DNA of 64,000 nt from Flavobacteriales bacterium UBA4422 (GTDB taxonomy: Bacteria > Bacteroidota > Bacteroidia > Flavobacteriales_G > Salibacteraceae), in assembly GCA_002389645.1 (NCBI GenBank), contig DGQE01000015.1:124001-188000 (forward strand), read 5' to 3'. The notes beneath the pieces are model-generated. The model had not been told where the DNA came from. It ran no database searches and was given only the letters and a program-made list of their open reading frames with translations. Made by a program: the position numbers and the translations under genes. This document shows positions 17,303-26,298 of this stretch, one piece after another (position 1 is the first letter of the stretch; every line of letters starts with the position of its first letter).

Positions 17303-17317
17303 AGGTGTTTAACACCT
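17303..17317. promoter_or_regulatory. 7-base inverted repeat upstream of the small membrane ORF
   Basis: AGGTGTT (17303-17309) and AACACCT (17311-17317) form a perfect dyad around one base, 8 bases before the start codon of the 42-residue ORF. It could be an operator or a translation-controlling hairpin. Confidence 0.4.
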
Positions 17318-17396
17318 AATGAATTTTACATGATCTTAGAACTTTTCAAAAATGATTTAGGTCATTGAATTTCAACACTCATATCTCTACAATACA

Positions 17397-18907
17397 TTGA
17401 ATTTGAAAAAATCAAGTCGAGCAATCGGACAGGTCTTGAATTTCATTTCTGAGACAAGGCCCCTAATTCTAATTTTAATTGCTGTCCTAATAAAGGTTAG
17501 TGTTAGCTTCTATTTTGCTTCACTGTCGAACCCAGCTTTTCCTGAAGAGTGGTTTCAAGCAACGGGAGACACTCAAGACTTTATAGAGCCAATTGAAAAC
17601 CTGTATAAAACCGGTTTGCTATACACTGAATTGCATAATAATGCGATGCTGCATCGAATGCCTGGGTTTTTACCCTTTTATCTTCCTCTTCGATTCTTTT
17701 TATCGGAAACAGCAGCATTAATTGGAATAGTCTTTTTCCAATCAATTCTTTCTGGCATTTCTTGCTATGTGTTGGCATTAATGGCAGCAAAGTTTTTCTC
17801 AAAGCATAAAGCCAGAATTTTCTCGATTACATTTTTAATAGCTATTGTTAGTATCACAAACTCCATTTTTGACCGATATATTCTTAGTGAGAGCTTCAGC
17901 ACTAGCTTTCTAATATTCTCCCTCTACTTGTTTCAATCGGCCTTGAAAAACAAGAAAAACTCATTGCTATTGTTATCAGGTAGCTTCATGACCGTGACAA
18001 TTTTCTTGAAACCATATTTCATCTTCATTCAGCTGTATTTTCTTCTCTTTTTACTTTTCGCACATCGCAAAGAACTAAATGCACGACTGTTAAAAAACTG
18101 CCTTTCATTTACTTTAATTACAGTGGTAAGTTTAGGTATTTGGTCAACTTACTATCATCATCTTAGAGGAGAGTGGGTTCTACTTCAAAAAGCGATGCAC
18201 ACAAGAGTCATTTGGGGTTCGAAAATGCACCGTTTCAAATGATGAAAGAAGCAACTCGAGTAACTGGAGGCCAGTTCATTGAATGGGATCCCGATGGGGC
18301 GATGCATGCTCTTGTAAATATTGATGAGCAATTCAAGGATGATTTTTTTCCAGACGCATTTTTTTCAGACTCCTTTAGTAGAATCGACCTCGATGAAATA
18401 AGGGTTGAATACGCTAAGATGAAGACTACCAAAGACCCTAAAGCAAGCGAAGCGATTGGGATTCAAATCACTTCTAAACTGCGGAACGCCATATTTCAAT
18501 ATGAACAAAATCACCCTCTTGACAGACAAATTTTATCTAGACTAAGGGCTTTTAAACGTTTTTACTTTCAAAGAGCGGCAATCTTAATTCCTTTCCCAAA
18601 AAGAGAAAACCAAACGATGATTCAGCTTTCGATTAAAGCATTTTACACGGTTTTTTATTGGGTGATAATGCTCATTGGCAGTCTCGGATTGTTGAAAAAC
18701 GTATTCTTAAGGCCAAGTCAGTTTGGATACTTTTTTGGTGGAATTACAGGTTATATTCTTGTACTATTCCCTATAGTAATCATTGCTTCTGAACAACGCT
18801 ATATTGCCATTGCCTACATGATGATTATACCATTTGTGGCACAAATGCTCAGTCGCACTGAACCCGAAAGTCTCTTTGATGCTCAGGCTATTTCAAAACA
18901 GTATTGA
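17397..18907 (+). pseudogene. GT39/ArnT-like membrane glycosyltransferase, frameshifted
   Basis: Two overlapping frames together make one protein of about 503 residues: 17397-18242 gives the multi-helix N-terminal half (hydrophobic helices, FDRYILSESFSTSFLIFSLYL and LKPYFIFIQLY as in polyprenyl-sugar glycosyltransferases), and the -1 frame ending at 18907 gives the rest with four more membrane helices and a C-terminal SEQRYIAIAYMMIIPF block typical of this family. The frames join at TTTGGGG (18211-18217): adding one G restores VIWGFENAPFQMMKEA. The break is therefore a single missing base in a G4 run, either a true mutation or an assembly error. The likely role is transfer of a sugar from a polyprenyl carrier. 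It ends inside the convergent hydrolase gene. Confidence 0.75.
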
Positions 18908-19670
18908 AAATCTCTAGAGTTTGATTAGGAGCCTCGATATAGCTCATATGCCCTGATCCTTTAATTGTGTGCAGCTTAACGAATTCTGATATGTCCGCAA
19001 GTTCACAGCTTTCTTTGTATGAAATTCTAGGGTCCTTATCTCCCGCAATAATATGAACCGGATAAGGTGGGGATTTTAAGAGTATTTCGCGATTTGGCCT
19101 ATCTCTCATACCTGCCAAGGCTGCAATGATTCCACATGTAGAAGTTTGAGATGCCTTTTCCTTAAGCTCAGAGATTTCCGATTTAAACTTCGTTCGATTC
19201 ACAGGTCGAAACAGCATCGGTATTGACTTTTTCACGAAGCTTTTAGAGTTTGACTTTGCAATTTTAATGACCCTATTTCGATCTTTCTTTTTTTCCTCTG
19301 AGTCTGCTCTCGCTGTTGATTGATAAAGAACTAATGATTTGACAATATCTGGATTCACTTCAGCCAGAGCCAGAGCAACGTACCCACCCATTGAATGCCC
19401 GACTAAAATAACCCTTCGCAATTTCAAATGCTTAAGCACTGCCTCAACAGCTTCTGCCATTTCATCCATCGAGTGCACATAGCCAAGACAGTCAGTTTGA
19501 CCGTGACCTAAAAGGTCAATACAAATTACTCGATGAGAGTGAGCTAACTCTGGCAAGAGGGCTTCCCACATCCAGCTAGCTTCAAGAAATCCGTGAAGCA
19601 ATACAACTGCTGAGCCTTTTCCTTGATCTGAGAAATAAACGTCTATCCCTTTGAATTGAATCTTAGGCAT
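18888..19670 (-). CDS. Alpha/beta-fold hydrolase
   Basis: A cytoplasmic serine hydrolase of about 260 residues. VLLHGFLEASWMW gives the oxyanion-hole HG, GHSMGGYVAL holds the nucleophile Ser, IIAGDKDPRI the Asp and GSGHMSYIEAP the catalytic His, so the triad is complete. The substrate cannot be told; this subgroup includes esterases and haloperoxidase-like proteins. It overlaps pepP by 8 bases, so the two are coupled. Its last 20 bases overlap the convergent glycosyltransferase gene. Confidence 0.85.
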   Translation of the reverse strand: MPKIQFKGIDVYFSDQGKGSAVVLLHGFLEASWMWEALLPELAHSHRVICIDLLGHGQTDCLGYVHSMDEMAEAVEAVLKHLKLRRVILVGHSMGGYVALALAEVNPDIVKSLVLYQSTARADSEEKKKDRNRVIKIAKSNSKSFVKKSIPMLFRPVNRTKFKSEISELKEKASQTSTCGIIAALAGMRDRPNREILLKSPPYPVHIIAGDKDPRISYKESCELADISEFVKLHTIKGSGHMSYIEAPNQTLEIFNTVLK

Positions 19671-20952
19671 TCATCAGCTCTTCTATCTCTTCCACTTCAA
19701 TTGGAATGTTTTGCATCAGATTTTTGTGACCATCTTTTGTGATTAGATAGTCGTCTTCTAATCGGATTCCAAGATTCTCTTCTAAGATATAGATGCCCGG
19801 CTCAACAGTAAACACACTTCCTTCTGGAATAGGAGCGTTCCATGGCCCGTAATCATGAGTATCTAAACCAATATAATGCGAAGTGCCATGCATGAAATAC
19901 TTCTTATATACCGGCCAATCAGGATTTTGATTTTTAATATCATCTAGCGTGATCAAATTGAGATCAACTAACTCCTTTTCCATCAAATGACCCACCGCCA
20001 CATGATAATCTTTCAATGTAACACCAGGCCTTAGAATCTCAATCGCAGCATTTTTAACCCTCAAAACAGCATTATAAACATCTTTTTGTCGTTTTGTATA
20101 CCGTCCATTAACTGGAACGGATCTAGTAAGATCAGATGAGTAGTTTGCATATTCAGCTCCAAAATCCATCAAAATCACATCACCATCTTTACACGCTTGA
20201 TTATTCTCTATGTAGTGAAGTACACAAGCATTTCTACCCGAACCTAAAATTGGAGTGTATGCAAAACCTGTAGATCTATTTATCAAGAATTCGTGCATTA
20301 ACTCTGCTTCTATTTCATACTCCATTACACCAGGCTTGATGAATGGAAGTATTCTTCGAACACCTTTTTCAGTGATATCGCATGCTTTTTGCATCAACTC
20401 AATCTCAATCGGATGTTTTACAGATCTCAATTGGTGCATGATTGGATTACTTCTCAAGTAATTATGTGCGATATACTTACTCTTACACCAATCGATCCAG
20501 CGATCTTCTCTGCTTTGCATTTCAGTATTCGCTCGCCAATGCTCATTAGTATTTATGTATACATTTTCAGCTTCACTCATTAATTGATTGAAAATTGATT
20601 CAAACTGATTGAGCCAATAAACCGTTCTGATGCCTGAAGTTTTGAAGGCGGCTTCCTTGTTTAACTTTTCACCTTCCCAAATAGCGATATGCTCATTGGT
20701 TTCTTTTAAAAAAAGAATTTCTCTGTGCTTCGGATCATGGCAATCTGGAAACACAACTAAAATGCTTTCTTCTTGATCAACTCCGCTCAACCAAAAAATA
20801 TCTGAATGCTGTTTGAATGGTTTAGTGCTATCTGCGCTTATCGAAAAAATATCGTTCGAATTAAAAACAGCTAGCGACTTACTCTCTAACCTATCTTTAA
20901 AATTCTTTCTATTGTGAATAAAGAGTTCGTTGCTTATAGAATGGTACTTCAT
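19663..20952 (-). CDS. pepP: Xaa-Pro aminopeptidase (M24B)
   Basis: This dimanganese peptidase removes N-terminal residues that precede proline. The five metal ligands are visible in order: DFGAEYANYSSDLTR (two Asp), HGTSHYIGLDTHD (His), FTVEPGIYI (Glu) and IRLEDDYLIT (Glu). The N-terminal third (KFKQHSDIFWLSGVDQEESIL-like segment) is the creatinase/prolidase N domain. Length 429 residues is normal for the PepP type. It is the first gene of a two-gene minus-strand unit with the alpha/beta hydrolase. Confidence 0.94.
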   Translation of the reverse strand: MKYHSISNELFIHNRKNFKDRLESKSLAVFNSNDIFSISADSTKPFKQHSDIFWLSGVDQEESILVVFPDCHDPKHREILFLKETNEHIAIWEGEKLNKEAAFKTSGIRTVYWLNQFESIFNQLMSEAENVYINTNEHWRANTEMQSREDRWIDWCKSKYIAHNYLRSNPIMHQLRSVKHPIEIELMQKACDITEKGVRRILPFIKPGVMEYEIEAELMHEFLINRSTGFAYTPILGSGRNACVLHYIENNQACKDGDVILMDFGAEYANYSSDLTRSVPVNGRYTKRQKDVYNAVLRVKNAAIEILRPGVTLKDYHVAVGHLMEKELVDLNLITLDDIKNQNPDWPVYKKYFMHGTSHYIGLDTHDYGPWNAPIPEGSVFTVEPGIYILEENLGIRLEDDYLITKDGHKNLMQNIPIEVEEIEELMNA

Positions 20953-21020
20953 TTCTTTAAAATTTTAGCGCTTTTTACAAAGCAATAACAATCTGCGGGT
21001 CTAGCAAGATCAAAAAGTAA

Positions 21021-22217
21021 TTAAACGCCCTTTTCCTTTATTGAGGCGAGAATATTTGAATAGCATCCTCGCACTATTTCAAAGGATCGATTCTCTCTTG
21101 CAAAGCGAACACAATCATTTACCTTCCTATACAAAGCTCGAAGCCTATCGATTTTTTTAAATATTTCATCATCGATTTTATCAAAATCATCAATGACTGC
21201 TCCTATGTTTTCTTTTATTACAAGTTCAGAGTCATCACCAATTCCATAAGGCATTACAATAGGTAAACCATTCGCCCAAAACTCAGCATTCTTCATAGGC
21301 GATATTCCAATTTTTGATGGAGTAGGTCTATGCAAGGAAAAAGCGAAGTCAGCTGCTGACAAGTACTTATCGACCTGATTCTGACTTACAAACCCAAGAG
21401 AATACTCGCCTTCCGAAAAACCTACCTCCTTTAACTTAACTTCCCACAAATCTTTATCCGGAGAAAGAATGAGTAAATGAAACTTACCTTGATAATACTT
21501 CTTCGCGGCACTAAACAATTTTATGGATTCTTGATCTAGATAAATCCCGCCTATTTTACCTGTGTAAACCCCTACTATGTCGTCTGACTTAATAGACAGT
21601 CTGCTTCTAATATCAATTCTATGCTCTTCTTTAAACTGGAACTGTTCAATATTGACGCAACATGGCATGACTTCAACACTTGCCGATGGAACATTATCAT
21701 TCATCAAAAGCACAGAAGAATACGCTTGTGTTAAAGGCAATAAAAACTCTGCATTCAATTTTTGAAATTTCTCAGACCTATAAAGCAAGGATGCCCTTAA
21801 ACCATTCTTCCTCCAAACCCCAGCTTCAACCATGTAATCTACATGAGGTTCAAATGATTCAACCGAAAAAGGTATGTGGTGTTTAGAAACAAATAATTGA
21901 ACTAAATAAGCTGCAAGAGAAGTACGAGAAATGACAAAATCAGGCTTAGAATACTTGAATATTCGATTCAGCAAATTGTCAAACAAGACCCGATCAGTCA
22001 TCTTATTCCATACTCGATCTGACGACTCATATTGAACGCGCTGCACCTTAGGCCCCAAGTCAAATTGCAAAGAAGTTTCTTTTCTCTCAATTGATATTAA
22101 AGTAATCGCATCAACCACTTAAAATTCAGCCAACAGCAAAACATGTGGTATCACTGTTGATTGGGTCAACCCTTCATTTATTCCCCAATATGAAACGAAA
22201 CAAATATTTAAGCCCAT
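21021..22217 (-). pseudogene. GT4-like glycosyltransferase with an in-frame TAA at codon 33
   Basis: The open frame from GTG 22118 encodes 365 residues of a GT-B glycosyltransferase (GVYTGKIGGIYL, LGFVSQNQVDKYLSAADFAF, and NAEFWANGLPIVMP). It begins in the middle of the first Rossmann fold. Upstream in the same frame I read ATG 22217, then MGLNICFVSYWGINEGLTQS and TVIPHVLLLAEF, then TAA (22121-22119), then VVDAITLISIE. That is exactly the missing N-terminal segment, so one base change made a nonsense codon. The GTG restart would lack the first strand and helix and is unlikely to be active. It lies upstream of the ABC exporter, on the opposite strand. Confidence 0.75.
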
Positions 22218-22277
22218 TTAAAGTATCTATCGTTTTGTCAAAAATCGCTTTAAATCTGTGAAGATTACATCCGATGA

Positions 22278-23165
22278 TTAAAAAGCTTATTTGAGTTTTT
22301 AGACCTTAACGCTGAAAGTGCCTTCGGGTGTGTTTTTAACAAAGATTATTCTCTTTTAGTAGATACTATTTCCAGCCCTTCAATAAACATTTCAGAGACC
22401 ATTGGGAAAGTTCCTTTTGAAACTGAAATTGCAGTTGACGCAATAGACTCAATTAACCTCTATCACGTATTTAATGGCGACACTTTTTCAGTTAACGATA
22501 TTAACCTGATTATTGAATCTGATGGTCTATTCGAGCTAAAAACAGTGTATAGTAATGATAATAAGTGCACGTATATATTATCCAATAGACTTGTCGGCTA
22601 TGATGACACTCCGGATCTTGGTGTAGCGGATATTTCAGTGGAAAACAGTCAAAATCAATCGCTTCTGAATATCTTATTATACAACAACAGTAATATTGAG
22701 ATTCAAAACTTTGAGTTTGAAATATTTCTAGAAAATGGAAGTCGAATAACATTTCTTGAAACAAAGCAAATTTTGCCTGGTGAGCAGTATTCTTTTCAAA
22801 CTCCTGTTATTTCGAACTCTTCGAACAGTGACCCGGTTTATTGCATAAATATTTTAACCGTTAATGGTGATGATGACTTAAATACATTCAACAATTATTT
22901 ATGCTCGCAAAACACAGCTCAACTTCATGTTTATCCCAATCCTTTTTTAGACGGCATTTCGTTGCGTTTTGACTCCCCACTTGAAAGTGATGTAAAATTT
23001 GTAATTTATTCTATCATAGGATCTGCTGTTATGGAAGGAAGCATAAACCGCAGCCTTTTTAACCCTGAATATTTTTTATCACTAGGCTCTCTCAGCTCCG
23101 GAGATTATACGCTCATTTTGAAAAATGATGAGTTTGAACTTTCAGAAAAAATCATCAAGCTCTAG
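22278..23165 (+). pseudogene. T9SS type A sorting-domain protein, 5'-truncated
   Basis: The frame is open from 22278 (after a TGA at 22275) to 23165 but has no ATG and no signal peptide; the first usable codon is a GTG at 22545. The protein text is that of a mature extracellular domain (NLYHVFNGDTFSVNDINLI, beta-rich) and ends in a classic type A signal (LHVYPNPFLDG, then VKFVIYSIIG and a basic IIKL end). The 5' part, with signal peptide, is therefore missing. Upstream lies an ATG (22274) with MIKKLI then stop, which may be a remnant. It is likely a decayed gene. Confidence 0.65.
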
Positions 23166-23216
23166 AAGTAAAGAATCTCGGAAATCTCAGTTTAATTGTT
23201 TGATACTTTCGCAACT

Positions 23217-24038
23217 ATGTCGAAGACCGTAATAGACTCCTCAAGCGACAGCATTAATTTAAAGGAACTTTCTCATTATAAGGAACTCTTTTGGATGCTT
23301 GCATTGAGGGATTTCAAAATTAGATATGCGCAGACATTTCTTGGTGTATTATGGGCGTTAATACAACCTGCAGTGACAATTCTCATCCTCTATATGGTTT
23401 TTGGTCGCTTTGCCCAAGTTGAGACTGGACAAATACACCATCTTCTTTTCACAGCAGTTGGTCTTTTGCCTTGGACGTATTTTTCCTACGTAATGCAAAA
23501 TTCAGGAAATTCAATAATTGCAGCCCAAGCCATGGTTAAGAAGGTTTATTTCCCTAGAATAATAATCCCCGTTTCTAAGGCTTTGGTTGGTCTTATTGAC
23601 TTTGGCATAAACGCTTTAATCGTTGTCGTTCTTATGTTTGTTCTCAAACAAAATGTAAGCGGAAATATTTGGGCACTACCATTCTTTATCGTAATAGGAA
23701 TTCTTGTTTCATTAGGAATAGGTATTTGGCTAAGTGCTCTAACTATAAGGTTCCGAGACTTTCAGTACGTTGTGCCATTCATGGTTCAAATAGGCTTATA
23801 CTTAACGCCTACAGCGTATCCTTCAGAATTTGCAATAAAACAACTGCCAGAATGGGCCTCATATCTATATTTTTTAAATCCTATGGTAGGTATTGTAGAA
23901 GGTTTTAGATGGTCAATTTTAGACTGTCAATCACCACAAAGCTTGAGCTATTTAAGCTTTACAATGGCTTTTATACTGTTCATTTCATCAGTTTATTACT
24001 TCAAAAAAATTGATGGTAAAATTGCCGACATCGTTTAG
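23217..24038 (+). CDS. ABC-2 type polysaccharide exporter permease (Wzm/TagG-like)
   Basis: The membrane half of an exporter that moves polyprenyl-linked polysaccharide (O-antigen or teichoic-acid-like) across the inner membrane. The family opening is present: SHYKELFWMLALRDFKIRYAQ, then LGVLWALIQPAVTILIL, with about six membrane helices and the VPFMVQIGLYLTPTAYP and LNPMVGIVEGFRW motifs near the end. The start is MSKTVIDSSS (23217). Its stop and the ATP-binding gene start are one base apart. Neighbouring glycosyltransferases support a surface-polysaccharide role. Confidence 0.92.
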   Translation: MSKTVIDSSSDSINLKELSHYKELFWMLALRDFKIRYAQTFLGVLWALIQPAVTILILYMVFGRFAQVETGQIHHLLFTAVGLLPWTYFSYVMQNSGNSIIAAQAMVKKVYFPRIIIPVSKALVGLIDFGINALIVVVLMFVLKQNVSGNIWALPFFIVIGILVSLGIGIWLSALTIRFRDFQYVVPFMVQIGLYLTPTAYPSEFAIKQLPEWASYLYFLNPMVGIVEGFRWSILDCQSPQSLSYLSFTMAFILFISSVYYFKKIDGKIADIV

Positions 24039-24039
24039 C

Positions 24040-25257
24040 ATGAGCTCAATTATTGAAATACAAAACCTTTCCAAGCACTATTCACTAGGCCACGAGTCGC
24101 GAGGAACATTGAGAGAAGTGCTAAGTAACTTCAACAGCAACAATGACGATATTTTCAAGGCATTAGATGAGGTTTCGTTCAACGTTGAGAAAGGTGAGTC
24201 AGTCGGTATAATTGGAGGTAACGGTGCTGGAAAAAGCACTTTGCTCAAAGTATTGTCAAAAATTACAAAGCCCACAAGCGGCAGGGTTTTGATAGAAGGA
24301 AGAGTTACCTCATTGCTAGAGGTCGGAACTGGGTTTCATCCTGAATTAACAGGTCGAGAAAATATTTTCCTCAATGGTTCAATTCTGGGAATGAACAAGC
24401 AGGAAATAAAATCAAAATTTGATGCAATTGTAGCATTCTCCGGAGTAGAGAAGTTTTTAGACACCCCAGTCAAGCACTATTCAAGCGGGATGTATGTAAG
24501 ACTGGCGTTTGCGGTTGCCGCGCATTTAGATTCTGAAATTTTAATTGTTGATGAGGTTCTTGCTGTAGGAGACGCTGAGTTCCAAAAAAAGTGTCTTGGA
24601 ATGATGAAAAACTCCGAACAATCAGGAAGAACCGTTCTTTTTGTCAGTCATAGTTTTGCTGCCATAAGACAGTTATGTACAAAAGGAATATGGCTGGATC
24701 AGGGTCAGGTAAAGTTTGACGGTGAAATCAATAAATGCATCGATGCTTACTCTAAATCATTTCAATCAAACCAAACACTTGAATCAAATGAAAGCGATGA
24801 AGTTGTTCTAGGGGAAATATTCGCTATTAACGCTAAGAGCCAATCATTAAAGAGTTTTTCGAATGGCGAATCAATTCAATTAGTGGCCAACCTTAAGATC
24901 AATTCTCAAGAAATACCTGACACTGTTCAGTTCCGCTTTGTTGATATTTCGGGGCAGGTAGTTTTTGTGTCAAATCATTCAGATCAAAAAACTATTACTA
25001 TGAAAAAAGGCTGGAATTGTCTCAAAATGATAGTTCCCGCCTACCTCCTTAACGAGGGCGTCTATAGCATTTACATGGGAATTGGTTTTCACTCAATTAG
25101 ATGGATTGTAAGAGAGCTTAAGGTCTTTGATCTTGAAATTCATTTTAGCCCGATGAATTTAGATTTTGCCTCGGTAAATAAACGAGCAGGTGTTTTTGCC
25201 CCGATGCTAGAGTGGCAAATTGATGATCAAATAAGAACGGAATCGGATTATGATTAG
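24040..25257 (+). CDS. ABC polysaccharide exporter ATPase (Wzt-like) with C-terminal carbohydrate-binding domain
   Basis: The partner ATPase. Walker A is GGNGAGKST, the signature is YSSGMYVRLAFAVA and Walker B ILIVDEVLAVGD, in the first 240 residues. The last 160 residues form a beta-sandwich (residues from about 255: SFSNGESIQLVANL, then NEGVYSIYMGIG), like the Wzt C-terminal domain that reads the finished glycan's end group. The start is MSSIIEIQNLSK (24040). The presence of this domain means the exported chain probably carries a terminal cap. The downstream gene starts 8 bases inside it. Confidence 0.92.
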   Translation: MSSIIEIQNLSKHYSLGHESRGTLREVLSNFNSNNDDIFKALDEVSFNVEKGESVGIIGGNGAGKSTLLKVLSKITKPTSGRVLIEGRVTSLLEVGTGFHPELTGRENIFLNGSILGMNKQEIKSKFDAIVAFSGVEKFLDTPVKHYSSGMYVRLAFAVAAHLDSEILIVDEVLAVGDAEFQKKCLGMMKNSEQSGRTVLFVSHSFAAIRQLCTKGIWLDQGQVKFDGEINKCIDAYSKSFQSNQTLESNESDEVVLGEIFAINAKSQSLKSFSNGESIQLVANLKINSQEIPDTVQFRFVDISGQVVFVSNHSDQKTITMKKGWNCLKMIVPAYLLNEGVYSIYMGIGFHSIRWIVRELKVFDLEIHFSPMNLDFASVNKRAGVFAPMLEWQIDDQIRTESDYD

Positions 25258-25447
25258 CGGCTTTGTAAACCGAATAGCGCGAAGAGCAGAGTTTTCGGTG
25301 CTGAATAACTTTCAATCCGCACCACAAACCATATTGATTAACTCAATTCCGAAAGCAGGAACACATTTGATGAGCAGTATGCTCAATCAACTACCAGGCT
25401 TATCAATTTCGGTTGACTTGACCAATCTCGATAAGGCCCTTCATTGA
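25250..25447 (+). pseudogene. Sulfotransferase, N-terminal stub
   Basis: 65 residues start MISGFVNRIARRAEF and contain ILINSIPKAGTHLMSSMLNQ, the 5'-phosphosulfate-binding loop of PAPS-dependent sulfotransferases, then a stop. A full enzyme needs about 250 residues, so this is a truncated gene. It begins inside the Wzt-like gene end, as expected for an operon member that modifies the exported glycan. A frame at 25450-25506 (MMYNTLRIGLKFMKNDSK) may be the other end of the same gene after an internal deletion, but this is a guess. Nothing else is seen up to sdhC at 25596. Confidence 0.65.
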
Positions 25448-25595
25448 AAATGATGTACAATACGCTTAGAATTGGATTGAAGTTTATGAAGAATGATTCC
25501 AAATAAGCGTTCTTTAGAGAGTATTGACAATCGATGCTTTGCCTAGAACATTTCGCTTTTACATTTGTCAACTTGAATATCCCTACATATTAATT

Positions 25596-26288
25596 ATGGC
25601 AACAAAATCTGGAATCCTTAAAACTTCCGTAGCCAAAAAAGTGGCAATGGCCCTTTCTGGCTTTTTCCTAATGTTCTTTTTGCTTCAGCATTGCACCATT
25701 AACATGCTTTCGGTGATTAGTCCGGATGCATTCAATGAAACTTCTCATTTCATGGGAACAAATGCATTGGTGCAATACTTATTACAGCCCGTGTTAATCT
25801 TTGGAGTTGTTTTCCATTTGCTAATGGGAATGGTATTAGAACAAAAAAACCGAGCTTCTCGAACTGTGAATTACGCTTACAGCAAACCCGCTGCCAGCTC
25901 ATCATGGATGAGTCGTAATATGATTATCACTGGCATCATGGTTATGCTGTTTTTAGGACTCCACTTCTATGACTTTTGGTTGCCAGAAATAAAAACCAAA
26001 TTCATCAATGGAGATATGACCGGAATGCTTTCTGATGGGTCGGGCTACCGATACTTTGAAGAATTGACGCACAAATTTGTTGATCCAATCAGGGTTGTAA
26101 TTTATGTCGTTGCATTTGTTTTTCTATCTCTTCATTTAATGCATGGATTTCAATCTTCTTTTCAATCTGTAGGCTTCAGAAAAAACACCTGGACACCGCT
26201 GATTCAAAAACTATCGATGATTTATGCTGTTGTTATTCCAGCAGCCTTCGTATTCATAGCTATCTATCATCATTTAGCTCACCATTAA
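25596..26288 (+). CDS. sdhC: Succinate dehydrogenase cytochrome b subunit (b558 type)
   Basis: The membrane anchor of complex II, which links the citric-acid cycle to the quinone pool. It is the single-polypeptide, five-helix type with diheme His ligands: FFLLQHCTINM, VLIFGVVFHLLMGM, MLFLGLHFYDFW, FLSLHLMHGFQ and IAIYHHLAHH. The start is MATKSGILKTS (25596), giving 230 residues; upstream frame sequence has no family match. It leads sdhA (10-base gap) and sdhB. Confidence 0.93.
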   Translation: MATKSGILKTSVAKKVAMALSGFFLMFFLLQHCTINMLSVISPDAFNETSHFMGTNALVQYLLQPVLIFGVVFHLLMGMVLEQKNRASRTVNYAYSKPAASSSWMSRNMIITGIMVMLFLGLHFYDFWLPEIKTKFINGDMTGMLSDGSGYRYFEELTHKFVDPIRVVIYVVAFVFLSLHLMHGFQSSFQSVGFRKNTWTPLIQKLSMIYAVVIPAAFVFIAIYHHLAHH

Positions 26289-26298
26289 TAATTTTCAC

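Noticed and set aside
18211..18220. Programmed -1 frameshift at TTTGGGG in the glycosyltransferase
   Set aside because: The zero-frame codons do not fit the X XXY YYZ pattern and no stimulatory hairpin is evident. A simple one-base loss explains it better.
17397..18242. Two separate glycosyltransferase genes rather than one frameshifted gene
   Set aside because: The second frame has no own start with a plausible leader, the frames overlap at a G4 run, and one added base restores a continuous conserved sequence.
22274..22294. ATG with MIKKLI as the start of the T9SS protein
   Set aside because: It is in a different frame from the downstream protein and ends after six codons. Joining would need a frameshift, and no signal peptide follows.
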